DNA of 64,000 bases from Silene latifolia (GCF_048544455.1 NC_133536.1:196667325-196731324), one strand, 5' to 3'. Shown: positions 34,039-45,563, counted from the stretch's first letter. Numbers and translations are program-made. The notes: generated by a model from the letters alone, not told the origin.

Positions 34039-37000
34039 ATGCCTCAATCTGAATCTGTTGATCAATCACCTTATCGTAATCCTTACGATGAACCGCTTTT
34101 TCTGTCTTCCTCTGATCATCCTTCAATGTCGCTTGTTAATTCGCCTTTCAATGGCAAGGATTTCATCAATTGGAATCGAGGAGTTCTACTTGCTCTTGGA
34201 TCGAAAAACAAAGAAGGTTTTATCAATGGTGCAATCACTGAGCCTGAGCTTACATCTGACAAGTACACAACGTGGAAACGTTGCGATTATATGATCCGGT
34301 GCTGGATTCTTAGCTCAATGACTCCTGAAGTTAAGAGTGGTTTTCTTTCTGCAAAATCAGCAAAACAGTTGTGGAATGATATTCAGGAGAGGTACGGTCA
34401 ATCAAATGCGCCTTTGCTATTTCAATTGAAAAAGGAATTGCGTAATCTAGGTCAAGATTCTACTTCTGTTGTGGAGTATTACAATCAGCTGAAAAGACGT
34501 TGGGATGAAATTGATGAGATCGAAGGAATACCAGAATGTACTTGTGGTAAATGCACCTGCAACATTTTGAAGAAGATTGTTGATTCTGCTTCACGAGAGA
34601 AGGTCTTAATGTTTCTTATGGGATTGAATGACACATTTGACACTCTGAAGACGAATATCCTTTCTATGGATCCTCTTCCTACTGTTAACAAGGTTTATTC
34701 ATTTGTTCAACAAGTTGAAAGCCAAAAGTCCATTTCTATCAGTAATCAGCCTGTGCAAGATGCTAGTGCCCTTGCTGTCAGTCGACCTGGCTCCAATAAA
34801 GGTAACTGGAATGTTTGGAGAAGGGATGGTAAAAAGCCTAAGTATGAGGAGCGATGGTGTCCCCACTGCAAAAAGAAAGGTCACACTATTGATTCTTGCT
34901 GGGATCTCAATGAAGATCAGAGGTTAAGTTACTTGGCAAGAAATGGTGGATCATCAGGTCAAGTTGGAGGACAATCTAAGTACAAGAAGCAGAGGCCGTA
35001 TAACAATCATATCTCGGCACACAATGCTGAAGTACATGAAGATATGCCGTTTGATTTGGATCAGAAACAGTTTCTGCAGCAGGCGCAAGGTTCAGGATCT
35101 TCTCATCATTACAATGGTCACAGCAAGTTTGACAAAGATCTGGTGAATGCTGTTTGTGATCAGGTTCTTAATGCTATGCAAGCGAGACTTAATGGATCAG
35201 CTGATTATTCAGCTGCTGCTGTTAATTTTGCAGGTAAAATTCTTGCCTCAAATGTTGTTAAGTCTCCAACATTAAGTAATACTGATATTGAGTGGATCCT
35301 AGACTCAGGGGCCTCTGACCACATGTCATCTCAAAATCATTTGTTTACCAATATAAGGAAATTGGGTGCTCCTGTTCTTGTTGGTCTTCCTGATGGCTCA
35401 ACCAAATCTGTGCATTATGTAGGGACTGTCAAAATCAATCCAAACATCACCTTACTTGAAGTCTTATACATTCCAGACTTTAAGCATAATTTACTTTCCA
35501 TAGGAAAGTTGATTTCTCATAACAACCTGGTCATTCAGTTTAATGCCTTTAACTGTGTGATACAGGACCATGAAGACCACATCTTAGCTGTAGGGCACAA
35601 AGATGGAGGTCTCTACAAGTTCCAGCACAAGTTTGTGCACCAGTCTGTTCCCAGTTCTTTTTCTCCTACACATAATAAAGTGTCTTTTGCTAGTAGTGCA
35701 GATAAGAATAGTCTTGTCCATGCTATGAGTACTGATGTAGGTCAGTCTGATGTTCATTGTCTTCTTTGTAATAGTGAAGATAGGTGTAAAGCACATAGTG
35801 CTGTTGAGCTTATGCATGCTCGTTTGGGTCATACTTCCTATGCAAAGATGAAACTTATTACTGGAATGAAAGACTCAGATTTAAAGTCCTATTCTTGTGA
35901 TGTCTGTATCATGGCAAAATTACACAAATTACCCTTTGAAAGGGACTACTCTAGAGCTCATGAGTCTTTTGGCCTTATTCACATAGACTTGTGGGGACCT
36001 TATAAAGTACCCTCTCTTACTAGGGCACACTACTTTTTGACTATTGTGGATGACCACACTAGGGTCACATGGACCTTTTTATTACAAGACAAGACCATTG
36101 TTAGCAAGACCATAGAAACTTTCTTCAATCAAGTTACCACACAGTTTAACAAAATTATAAAGCTAGTTAGAAGTGATAATGGTACTGAAATCATTCAAAG
36201 TGCTTGCTTGGATTTATTTGCTGCTAGAGGAGTCCTACATCAGAAAAGTGTGCCAGGTGTCCCTCAACAAAATGGGAGAGTTGAGAGGAAACATAGACAC
36301 TTGGTTGAAACAGCTAGGGCCATGATGCTCTATGCCAATCTCCCTAAGAGATTCTGGGGTGATTGCTTGCTAGCAGCCACTCATGTCATTAATAGGCTTC
36401 CTGTTAATCTTTTGTCTTGGAAGACTCCCTATGAAATGTTGCTGGGATGTCAACCTGCTTATGAGCATCTCAGGACCATAGGCTGTCAATGTTTTGCACT
36501 CATTCCAAGACGTCAGAGGGATAAGTTTCAGTCAAAGGGCAAGAGATGCATATTCATAGGATATCCTCATGGGCAAAAGGGTTATAAACTTTTTGACTTA
36601 GAAAATCAAAAAATCATAATTAGTAGGGATGTGGTCTTTCAAGAACACATCTTTCCATATAAATCAAAACCACCAACTCAGTCACAACAAGTTCCTCACC
36701 TGGATTTCTTTCCTGACACAGCTGAGGACCTCCCTTATGAAACACATAATATTCCTTCTACCATTTCAAATGAGATACAAAATACTAGTAACAATATCAA
36801 TCCTAATGATAATAATCACAATGATAATGATAATAATCCTATTTCTCCTACTGTGTCAGCATCACCACTCAATGTTGGTTTTACTGATGGTTCTGCTGTT
36901 CATACTCACACTCCCTCTGTTGTGTCTGAGGAAAGTTCTCTGCCTAATCCCAGACAGTCACACAGGATGAGATCTACTCCTTCATGGCTTAAGGATTTTG

Positions 37001-38570
37001 TTTGTCCCACTCTTTCTGTCTCTCATCTTTGGGAATGCTGCTTCTGATAGCAATTTCTTTCTTCTTGATCCTACTACCTATCCTGCTCATATGGTTCATT
37101 CTGTCAACAATGTAATGAGGACCTTGGAGCCTACCACATATAAGCAGGCAAAGCAAGATCCCTTGTGGGTATCTGCCATGTCCAAAGAGCTTGAAGCTTT
37201 AGAGAAAAATGGCACTTGGGTAGTTACTAACCTTCCATCAGGACACAAACCCATAGGGTCCAAATGGGTATACAAAATCAAGTATAACCCAGATGGCACG
37301 GTTGAAAGGTACAAGGCTAGACTTGTGGCCAAGGGGTATAATCAAGTCAAAGGGAAAGATTACAAGGCTACTTTTTCTCCTGTAGCTAAGTTTACTACTG
37401 TGAGAGTTCTTTTAGCTGTTGCCTCCATTAGACAATGGCCCATCTCTCAATTAGACATCAACAATGCTTTTTTGCATGGTTTTTTGGATGAGTTGGTCTA
37501 TATGACACCACCTGAGGGCTATTCAGGTGCTTCAGCAGGTCAAGTATGCCATTTGAAGAAATCCTTATATGGGTTGAAGCAAGCTTCTCGTCAATGGAAT
37601 ATTGCTTTGACCAAGTTGTTACTCTCTTTGGGGTTCCTACAGTCCAAATATGATTATTCTTTGTTCACTAGAGAACTCCATGGCAAAATATCCATAGTGT
37701 TGGTCTATGTGGATGACTTGCTCTTAACTGGGACAGACAAATGTTTTTTGGATTTTCTCAAGACCAAATTACATGCTACTTTTACTATCAAAGATCTTGG
37801 AGACATTCGTTATTTTCTGGGTTTAGAAGTTACCAGAAACTCTGAAGGTATACTCTTAAATCAACAAAAATATGTTCAGGATTTACTCACAGGTGCTGGT
37901 ATGACAAACTGTAAGACAGCACCATTTCCTTTGCCAAAAGGCTTGCAGTTGAGCATTGATCAAGGAGCTTTACTTCCTGATCCTGAGAGTTACAGATGCA
38001 TTATTGGGAAATTACTCTACCTTAACCTCACAAGGCCAGATCTGTCGTATGCTACTCAGCATCTCAGTCAATTTCTTAGCTCTCCTCGAGAGCCTCATCT
38101 GCAAGCTGCTGTCCATGTTCTGCGTTATTTGAAGGGGACTGCATCAGCAGCTTTATTTTACCCTAGCACCAGTGATTTAATGCTCACGGGTTATTGTGAT
38201 GCTGACTGGGGCAGTTGCCAAACTTCTTGCAGATCTGTCACAGGTCAATGCATCTTCTTAGGGAATTCCTTGGTTTCCTGGAAAACCAAGAAACAGAAAA
38301 CTGTCTCCAAATCATCGGCAGAATCTGAGTACAGGGCGATGTCATACACTGCTGGAGAGCTAACCTGGTTGTATGGCTTGCTTTCTGATTTTAGGGTGTC
38401 TATACCCTGTACCTATACCTCTATTTTGCGACAACAAAGCTGCCCTTCATATCGCATCCAATCCAGTCTTCCATGAGAGGACCAAACATATCAACATTGA
38501 TTGTCATTATGTCCGTGACAAGATACAAGAAGGTTTCATTTCCACTCATCTCGAACCCATTTACAACTAG
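34039..38570 (+). pseudogene. Copia gag-pol coding region (fossil, about two breaks)
   Basis: Domains in order: gag (about 34.1-34.75 kb, with NWNRGVLLALGSKNK), a CX2CX4HX4C knuckle (CPHCKKKGHTIDSC, about 34.86 kb), aspartic protease with the DSGASDHM active site (about 35.3 kb), an integrase zinc region (HARLGH ... CDVC, about 35.8 kb) and integrase core (HIDLWGPY, later VRSDNG, PQQNGRVERKH; 36.0-36.5 kb), reverse transcriptase (SKWVYKIKYNPDG to VYVDDLLLTG, 37.2-38.0 kb) and RNase H (GYCDADWG ... SKSSAESEYRAM, 38.2-38.6 kb). The integrase-before-RT order defines Ty1/copia. The proteins make particles, copy the RNA and insert the DNA. Treated as a fossil because the region is not fully open. 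Confidence 0.9.
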
Positions 38571-38659
38571 TGACCTCTTGACTAAGCCACTTTGGGGCAC
38601 TCTCGGACATGTGTTTTGCCTCCAAGTTGGGTTTACACTTTTTATCAACAGATCCCAAC

Positions 38660-38670
38660 TTGAGGGGGGA
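38660..38670 (+). promoter_or_regulatory. Polypurine tract of the copia element
   Basis: TTGAGGGGGGA immediately before the 3' LTR, the usual plus-strand primer position. Confidence 0.85.
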
Positions 38671-38953
38671 TGTGAGAATAAGGAAGGCTGAGGTGTTGGT
38701 TGATGACAAATCACAACCAATCACAAGCAAGCATATGGATTGACATGGATCGATGACTTGGCATATGTTAGTTAGTACACTGTACATTTGTATATAAAGA
38801 AGAAACACAAACTGTAACTAATTATTCATTCATAATCAATATACAACTCACAGTTTATTTACTCTCTTTCTACAACAACTTTCTCTCTCTAATCAAATCA
38901 TATCAATCATCAAAGCTTCATACAACAATGGCTTCCTACTTCATGTTTTCACA
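38671..38953 (+). repeat. 3' LTR of the copia element
   Basis: 283 bp, matching the 5' LTR apart from two one-base length differences near its start. Followed by the GTGTA duplication. Confidence 0.95.
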
Positions 38954-38958
38954 GTGTA

Positions 38959-39394
38959 TAACTTATGAGGTTAATTTGCACCAAATAAGAGTTATGGGGC
39001 TAATTTGCACACAGAGTTAAACATATAGAGCTTATTTGCCACTTCCACGGATTACGAATAAAATTAGAGTTTGAAGAAATTACTACAGAGTATTATCAAA
39101 TAATTTAAAAAAGGGGATGTGGTTGTGAGATGTAACAAATTACTTTTCGTCACATGTAAGAATAGCTGAATTCATAATAAAAGGATAGTAATTAAAGAGA
39201 CGGGAATTCAAATAAGAAGACATTAAATCAAGAATCAATGATCATAAATTGAGAATATTGAATTAATCTGCAAAAATGTAATTAGGAAAGGAAATTACTC
39301 ACGTGAGACAGTGGGATGCAGGCAGTTGGTAACTTTGATGCTGCAAAATTGAGTGATATTATCATACACTGATACACAAAATCTCATTGAAAAC
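38959..39394. other. Intergenic, no gene seen
   Basis: It starts with a TTAATTTGCAC phrase that was continuous with sequence left of the copia insertion. Otherwise AT-rich with nothing recognised. Confidence 0.55.
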
Positions 39395-39560
39395 GGGCGA
39401 TATCCGTCATAAGCTTGTGACGGATACCGTTTCCTCTCACAAAATGCCCATTAAAAGATGAGTGAGAAGCACATGGGGATACCTCACCTTGTCCCCTCCC
39501 CTTTTTATAAGAGGTCACAAACTTGTGACGAGATTAACCTATCACAAGCAAGACTAGCTG
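39395..39560. mobile_element. Small MITE with GCTTGTGACGGA-type ends
   Basis: The left end has ATCCGTCATAAGCTTGTGAC and the right end has the inverted CTTGCTTGTGATAG ... TCGTCACAAG. Same family as 25043-25285. Borders approximate. Confidence 0.5.
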
Positions 39561-40293
39561 AACGATAAAATTGTGGAGATGTAAGGAGTATTTTCGATTA
39601 GGACTTGAAATAATTTTTTGAATAACTTTGATGGCATTTGACGTAATCCGAAAAGAGTATAATGATGTGAATTTGAGAAATATTTGTCATGAACAAGAAT
39701 TTAATGAACCCCGATGTATGTAGTTTGGAAAACATTTTATGTGAAAAACACCTGATAAGGATAAATTTTTTGTTCTGACATGCACTAAATGTTTCATTGT
39801 AGCCTATTCGCCCGCTGAGTAGCGTAAGAAACAGTGGTTAGCAGGGGTGCTCGCCTCGCCCTCCCCAGCGTTTAAAATTTTGAAATTTTTATTTAAAATT
39901 TTCGAAAATTTTGGTTGCCTTATATTATTACCCCTTCAACCCCGTTGAAATCTTTCGCCCCTGCTGACTTAAAATCTTAGCTCTGGCACTTATAAGAAAT
40001 ACGCCTTTTAGCATTGTTCATCAAAGAAGGGGGAAGGGAGGCTCCGACACTCCCTAGGTACTCGAAAATACAAGAAACACACGAGTGTGAACCATTTGCA
40101 ACGGGAGGACCTTTATTATAAGTATCGATTGCAAGATTATAGGATATATGGCCGCAATGTGTGACTGTACAAAATCTCATATCTGTAAAAGTTTAAAACA
40201 TTTGATTTGTTTTTATTGATCTCTGATTATTGAGAAAAAAATCATTCATTTTAACAGCATCCACGTTCTATAAACTGAATAAATATGGAAATA
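39561..40293. other. Intergenic, unclassified repeat remnants
   Basis: 39780-39980 (with CCCCTGCTGACTTAAAATCTTAG and GGGGTGCTCGCCTCG-like phrases) looks like the edge of an old transposon, but no ends were found. No gene. Confidence 0.4.
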
Positions 40294-40619
40294 CTCCCTC
40301 ATATTCTCAATAACTCTCCCTATTTCTTTTTTCATCTATTCACAATACTCTCCCTATTTCCTTATTTGGCAAACTTTTATACTTATTTTAATCACCCCAC
40401 CCCACAACATTATCCCACAATACCCATACTTTATCTTATTTTAATCACATTACCCCACAACAATACTTATTTTAATCACCTCATCCCACAATAATATCAC
40501 ACAATACCTTCCCTCTCTCCAATCTCCTACCCCCACTACAGTACTTTACCATATAATACTCTCTCCCTTAATTCCCGTGCCCTCCATGAATAGGGAGAGT
40601 TATTGAGAATAGGAGGGAG
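40294..40619. mobile_element. Stowaway MITE (326 bp)
   Basis: TA duplication (40292-40293, 40620-40621). The ends CTCCCTCATATTCTCAATAA and, inverted, CTCCCTCCTATTCTCAATAA both continue into CTCTCCCTATT, so inverted similarity is at least 34 bp. The interior has CCCCAC/ACAATACTTATTTTAATCAC tandem copies. Confidence 0.85.
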
Positions 40620-40748
40620 TAGTAATTTAAATACGAACATTGTAATAAATTAAATAGGTATTTTCATTTTCCACCTCTAAATTATAAATTTTAAATTAAT
40701 TAGTAGAAAGGGATAGTTTGGGAACTTAAAATTGTATAACTAATCTTA

Positions 40749-40805
40749 TCTATATTAATACAAAAGACAATACTCAATCCTCAACGCGCCACGTCATTAA
40801 TGCAA

Positions 40806-40836
<31 letters not shown>

Positions 40837-42267
40837 CTGGAAATTCATGTTATGGTGGGACCCGTTAGTGTGCAATGTATTTATTTCTTCAGATTTCCGT
40901 CTTTTCAAATATGCGATAAATTCCGTCTTGCAACAAATTCTACGAAATAATATTATGAAAAAATTCTATGAATTAATATTATGAAATAATTTTATACATT
41001 CCGTGTAAATTAAATTAATAACATATACGCAGAATGAATTACAAATGGGAGTAAATGAAATTGAATTACATAATTTTTAAAACAAAATTAAATAATAATA
41101 AAATTACATAATTATGAGAAGGAATTACATTTATATACGGGATAGAACATAAAATGCAAATAAATTATATACATAATTTTTTAAAACTACATGGTACAAT
41201 AATTTTTGTTTAAAAAATAATTCTTGATGGAGTATTTACTTGGAGTATAAAATATTCATGTATTTTGGTTAATATTATTGTACCATGCAGCAACAACATA
41301 ACAACATAATTTTTTAAAACTACATGGTAAAAAAAATTTTGTTTAAAAAATCAATCATAACGGAGTATTTACTTGAAATATAAAACTCGGCAACTTAACT
41401 ATCACCATCAAGACACCGAAAAATGGTAGGTGACAATGATAGGCAACTGAGTTAATTTAGTCTTCAACTAGCATTTAAAGCAAATTTTAATTTTTTTTTA
41501 CTCTAAAAAAACAAATAAATTTTAATTTAATTTACAAGTGATTAAAAATTTTTTAATAAATTTTTTTTTAATAAATAATTCACAGTTGTTGTAATAAATA
41601 TTTTTTTAATAATAACAACACGATAAGTTAACAGTCGAAAAACTTTAAAATATGTTGTTTTTAGAAATGCAAAAACAAATATACATCCAAAAACATTACA
41701 AGTCCGTTTTCCTTAAGACCATTGCTTTTGGTCTGAAATAAGACGGGTAACATGTCATCATTTTACAATAAAATGTTGTTATTTTCTGATAACATGTTAC
41801 CATTATTGTTCACATCATTTTCAGGGTAAAAAATGACACCTCTAGTCATAACATTTTGTGAATTAATTGGTTACATTTTCTTAAAAAATGGCAACATTTT
41901 ATCCGTCTGACAAATAAGACCAAAAGTGTCCGCCTGAAACAAGAATTTGTGAAAACCGGTCCGTTTTTCTTAAGACCATTGCTTTTGGTCTGAAATAAGA
42001 CGGGTAACATGTCATCATTTTACAATAAAATGTTGTTATTTTTTGATAACATGTTACCATTATTGTTCACATCATTTTCAGGGTAAAAAATGACACCTCT
42101 AGTCATAACATTTTGTGAATTAATTGGTTACATTTTCTTAAAAAATGACAACATTTTATCCGTCTGACAAATAAGACCAAAAGTGTCCGCCTAAAACGAG
42201 AATTTGTGAAAACATTAATACTGGCCCAAATACATACCCGTGCAATTTTGCACGGGTTTAAAACTAG
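40749..42267 (+). mobile_element. Non-autonomous Helitron H1 (1519 bp)
   Basis: The 5' end is TCTATATTAATACAAAAG, right after an A. The 3' end has a 9-bp-stem hairpin (CCCGTGCAA-TT-TTGCACGGG, 42237-42256), then TTTAAAA and CTAG, followed by T: a textbook Helitron terminus inserted between A and T. There is no Rep/helicase. The interior includes a long poly(T) (40810-40836) and a 257-bp tandem duplication. Confidence 0.88.
41702..42215. repeat. 257-bp tandem duplication inside H1
   Basis: Two nearly identical units start at 41702 and 41959 (GTCCGTTTT(C/T)CTTAAGACC). Each unit is itself an inverted-repeat MITE-like sequence with CTTTTGGTCT at both ends and GACGGGTAACATG against GACGGATAAAATG. 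Confidence 0.85.
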
Positions 42268-42626
42268 TTATAATTAATTGTAAACTGATGAAGAATCAGT
42301 CGAATTTTACTAAGTTTTGCCACTTTTTGTGGAGGGCTTACAACAACCAAAACAGTGCTGCGTTTGTATACATGGTGCTTTAAGATGCATGCAATTCTGT
42401 ACTTGATTCGCCAAGGAGTTCTTGAGTAATACTCATAGCAGTAACGGGTGTTCTTCGATGGGCATCCGTCCTTAGATCAAAACTAGACATGAAATTTGGA
42501 GACTCCTCGAATTCGTCATCTTCGCTGCTTCATTGAGTGATAGATGAATAATCTCAACCAAAAAAAAAAAAAAAAAAAAACAAACAAAAAACCTTAAAGT
42601 CATGGTTGCTATTATAAATATTCCTA
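42268..42626. other. Spacer between two opposed Helitrons
   Basis: 359 bp between the 3' ends of H1 and H2, including a poly(A) at 42560-42579 and a short frame with no recognisable motif. It may be remnant host 3' sequence. Confidence 0.5.
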
Positions 42627-43317
42627 CTAGTTTTAAACCCGTGCAAAATTGCACGGGTATGTATTTGAGCCAGTATTAATGTTTTTGAATGTATATTTGT
42701 TTTTGCATTTCTATTGTACTTATCTAGTTGGTTTAAATCTACGATCTACATAATTTATGTTTAAATTTGTTACAAACACGTGTTCACATACACTGGTTTA
42801 TAAGGAAATAACGTAATTTACTCTTATAAATAAAAATTGCATACATAAAAAACTTTACATCCGAATAAAAGAAATATAATCTAATATAATCAACTTTAAC
42901 ATATATGTATATAATTCATTTGCGTTTTATGTTCGATCCCGTATATAAATGTTATTCCTTCTTGAAATTATGTAATTTTATTACGGAGTATTATGTAATT
43001 TTGTTTTAAAAATTATGTAATTCAATTTCATTTACTCGCAATTGTAATTCATTATGCGTATATGTTATTAATTTTATTTACACGGAATATATAAAATTAT
43101 TTCATAATATTAATTCATAGAATTTTTTCATAATATTATTTCATAAAATTTGTTGTAAGACGGAATTTATCGCATGTCTGAAAAGACGAAAATCTGAAGA
43201 AATAAATACATTGCACACTCACGGGTCCCACCATAACATGAATTTCCAAAAAAAAAAACCCTGCATTAATGACGTGGCGCGCTGAGGATTGAGTATTGTC
43301 TTTTGTATTAATATAGA
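42627..43317 (-). mobile_element. Non-autonomous Helitron H2 (691 bp), same family as H1
   Basis: Read on the minus strand, it starts TCTATATTAATACAAAAG at 43317 and ends with hairpin CCCGTGCAA..TTGCACGGG, TTTAAAA and CTAG at 42627. The ends match H1 almost base for base, including ACTCAATCCTCA and CGCGCCACGTCATTAATG. The interior is shorter and lacks the duplicated unit. Confidence 0.88.
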
Positions 43318-43318
43318 T

Positions 43319-43408
43319 AAGATTTGAACCCCTGGGTTGGTTTCCACTTCGAGTTTTGAGGAGTTTTGAGGTTGCCAGGATTTGAACCCAGTGATGGTTG
43401 AGGCCCAA
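43319..43408 (-). mobile_element. 90-bp tRNA-related insertion with ~19-bp target duplication
   Basis: It contains GGGTTCAAATCC (a pol III B-box match on the minus strand) and a second GGGGTTCAAATC. An 18-19 bp sequence (CTATTATAAATATTCCTA) occurs at 42609-42626 and again at 43409-43426, suggesting a retroposed SINE-like piece. H2 sits exactly at its left junction. No A box was recognised, so this is tentative. Confidence 0.45.
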
Positions 43409-43429
43409 CTATTATAAATATTCCTATTA

Positions 43430-44129
43430 TTGAGTACTAGAGTTCTTATTTGATTCATGGGCAAGACATGTTAAATTAAGAGAACCCATTTGTTACTTAT
43501 CACAATTCCAGAATTTATACCGACGATCATATCGTATTTCTCTTTTGTTCGCTTATAAATGAAAAACGAACCAAGATGATGAAATAAAAATTACCGATAA
43601 AATTAATTTTGGGTAAATTAGGTTACTATCAAATAAATTATTTTGATCTAAAATATTATAGATACAATTTAATTTATTTAGATTTTTGTTAATTTAGATA
43701 TTGAATAGACATAAAATTACATATCTACCTTTAAACATTTAGCGCAAAAACTAAATTTTTTCTTTTTTTTTCTTTTATTGTGGTGACGCTGATATTCGGT
43801 ACCACCAGGTGACGCCCTATCGCTTTCCATAAAAAATAAGATCTATATTTGCATAAACCTTGATATAATCATAATTAGAAAAAAAAAAACACAACCAAAT
43901 AAATACGGAAATACAAATCGATACTTCAGAAAGTCCAAACATGATCGGCATGCGGTATCATGGCCTAAAATTTAAGTGATTAAGAAATCGGGTTTGTTAA
44001 AGTATATATTAAGATGATTCTGCTTAATGATGTGTTAGTGATTAAGAAATCGGGTTTCTTTGTATCAATCATTCAATTCAAAATCCCACTGACTGTGTTC
44101 TTCATTTCCTAGTATCTTAAGTTCATCTA
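43430..44129. other. Intergenic, no gene seen
   Basis: AT-rich. GATTAAGAAATCGGGTTT occurs twice (about 43980 and 44042), and GGTATCATGGCCTAAAATTT occurs at about 43952 and 44348, the latter in the F-box gene B 3' region, showing local duplication. Confidence 0.55.
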
Positions 44130-44232
44130 TTCTCCATTCGTCCCATTCATTTGTTTTAACTTTTTTATTTTATTTTTGGGAGACGGATTTTAATCAAAGG
44201 TAAACAAATGAATGACACGGAAGAATGACTTT
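44130..44232. mobile_element. Possible short Stowaway-like MITE
   Basis: CTCCATTCGTCCCATTCATT and, inverted, TTCTTCCGTGTCATTCATTT share CATTCATTTGTTTNAC. TA is present on the left but not clearly on the right. Confidence 0.4.
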
Positions 44233-44351
44233 TTATTTTATTTTTATTTTATATGGTATCATGATCGGCATGCTGTATCATTTGCGAATATGCTCTGAAT
44301 CTCTGATGTAGCAGACTTCAATACATCTTATAACATGATCAGCACGCGGTA

Positions 44352-45563
44352 TCATGGCCTAAAATTTGACTGTCTGTCACTTCCAATAATTTGAAGTTGA
44401 GGAATAAACCAAGTTGGTGTACAATATGCGGAGCGGATGTCATCTCCTTCATAAAATCGCCATTTTTCCTCACATTTTATGTCATAAACACCCATATCAG
44501 GTTGACCAAGCTCGGTCCTCGATTTACACTGCTCAAATTCATCATCGGTGAAATATATACAGTTGGGTTGCAAACTTTTGGCCGAAACGGACATGGCAGA
44601 ATGAACACCTACAAACAATGTCGCATGATCTTTAATTTCTTCCCATCTTCTGTCTTTAGGATCCAGTCTATAGACCGAAAAACCAACTGTTTCATAAATG
44701 TCAGGATGGTCATCTGACATGGATTCCTTGAATCGTAACACCAGGAGGAGATCACAATCCGATTCCACCAAATATAGTTTAGATATCCCATGTATGAACG
44801 GAAGCAAATGATATTTTCTTGACATTTGCAATTCACTTGACAAATAATCCATTGGCTTTACAAGCTCATAACCCTGGAAGTCCTCGATATTCCAATATAC
44901 AAGCGATGCATTACTATACAAAGCAAATACATAACCGTTCATAGCCATGACATCAAACATCCTACAACCATGACCTTTCTTGACGAATACTGATGTCCAC
45001 GATTTATCCCCCGGTTTAGCAAAAGCTAGGTGACCGAAGGAATGATAAATTACTAGAATAACAAACTCATTTTGAGACACTTTGAGCACAATGAGCTTCT
45101 TCATATACAACTCCAAAAACCAACTAATATAATCTTCTTCATCCTCATCGACCTCTTCATCATATGGGCGTCGATTTGGGATGGTTTCCGCAGATGGGAA
45201 GCGAATTTCAGCCTTAGTGATTGGATTGAACAAGCGTACATCAAGCTTACGGTCAACCATTGCAATCCAACCATAGTCTGAACCCCAACACTTTGCTCCA
45301 AAAATCTCAGGGAGATTCAATTTGTAACACTTATTATTACTAGGATTAAAAATCTTCCGTACACAATGTGGATTATTGCTAGTGTTTTCAGCTAGTAAAA
45401 GCCATGGCACTGTCGGCCTCCACTGGTGCTTTATTAAGGATGAAACACGATTCCAAGAGTGACATACCGCTGAAAAATAAATAAAATCATCTAAAGTTTC
45501 CAACTTCATCGCAATGGCACCAAGAAGATCAAGAGGCAATGTCGACCAATCATTAGCAGCCAT
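44352..45563 (-). CDS. F-box protein with DUF295 C-terminal domain (copy B)
   Basis: A 403-residue intronless frame, a paralogue of the gene at 28500-29672. The F-box lies at about residues 4-42 (DWSTLPLDLLGAIAMK ... FSAVCHSWNR). The PWLLLAENTSNNPHC block is identical to copy A, and the DUF295 region includes GSDYGWIAMVDR, VYRLDPKDRRW and YFTDDE. It has an acidic YDEEVDEDEEDY insertion (about residue 145) where copy A has a shorter Lys-rich stretch, and 14 extra C-terminal residues after FIPQL. The start is placed at MAANDW; the preceding in-frame residues are a Phe-rich run from a poly(A) tract. Upstream sequence suggests a 5'-UTR intron (donor CTTCAG/GTTTGG near 45923, acceptor near 45567). 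The block carrying copy A's TATA box is absent here, so expression may differ. Presumed role is SCF substrate recognition, as for the family. Confidence 0.88.
   Translation of the reverse strand: MAANDWSTLPLDLLGAIAMKLETLDDFIYFSAVCHSWNRVSSLIKHQWRPTVPWLLLAENTSNNPHCVRKIFNPSNNKCYKLNLPEIFGAKCWGSDYGWIAMVDRKLDVRLFNPITKAEIRFPSAETIPNRRPYDEEVDEDEEDYISWFLELYMKKLIVLKVSQNEFVILVIYHSFGHLAFAKPGDKSWTSVFVKKGHGCRMFDVMAMNGYVFALYSNASLVYWNIEDFQGYELVKPMDYLSSELQMSRKYHLLPFIHGISKLYLVESDCDLLLVLRFKESMSDDHPDIYETVGFSVYRLDPKDRRWEEIKDHATLFVGVHSAMSVSAKSLQPNCIYFTDDEFEQCKSRTELGQPDMGVYDIKCEEKWRFYEGDDIRSAYCTPTWFIPQLQIIGSDRQSNFRP

Larger units (their letters stand above)
33585..38958 (+). mobile_element. Ty1/copia element, complete structure, very young
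   Basis: Target duplication GTGTA (33585-33589, 38954-38958), two 283-bp LTRs (33590-33872, 38671-38953) with TG..CA ends, an initiator-Met PBS, gag-pol coding region and a purine tract before the 3' LTR. The LTRs show no base substitution by eye, only two tiny length differences, so the insertion is very recent, probably well under half a million years. It looks nearly whole, with about two breaks in the coding region. Short LTRs and gag type suggest the Ale/Ivana side of copia, not resolved here. Confidence 0.95.
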
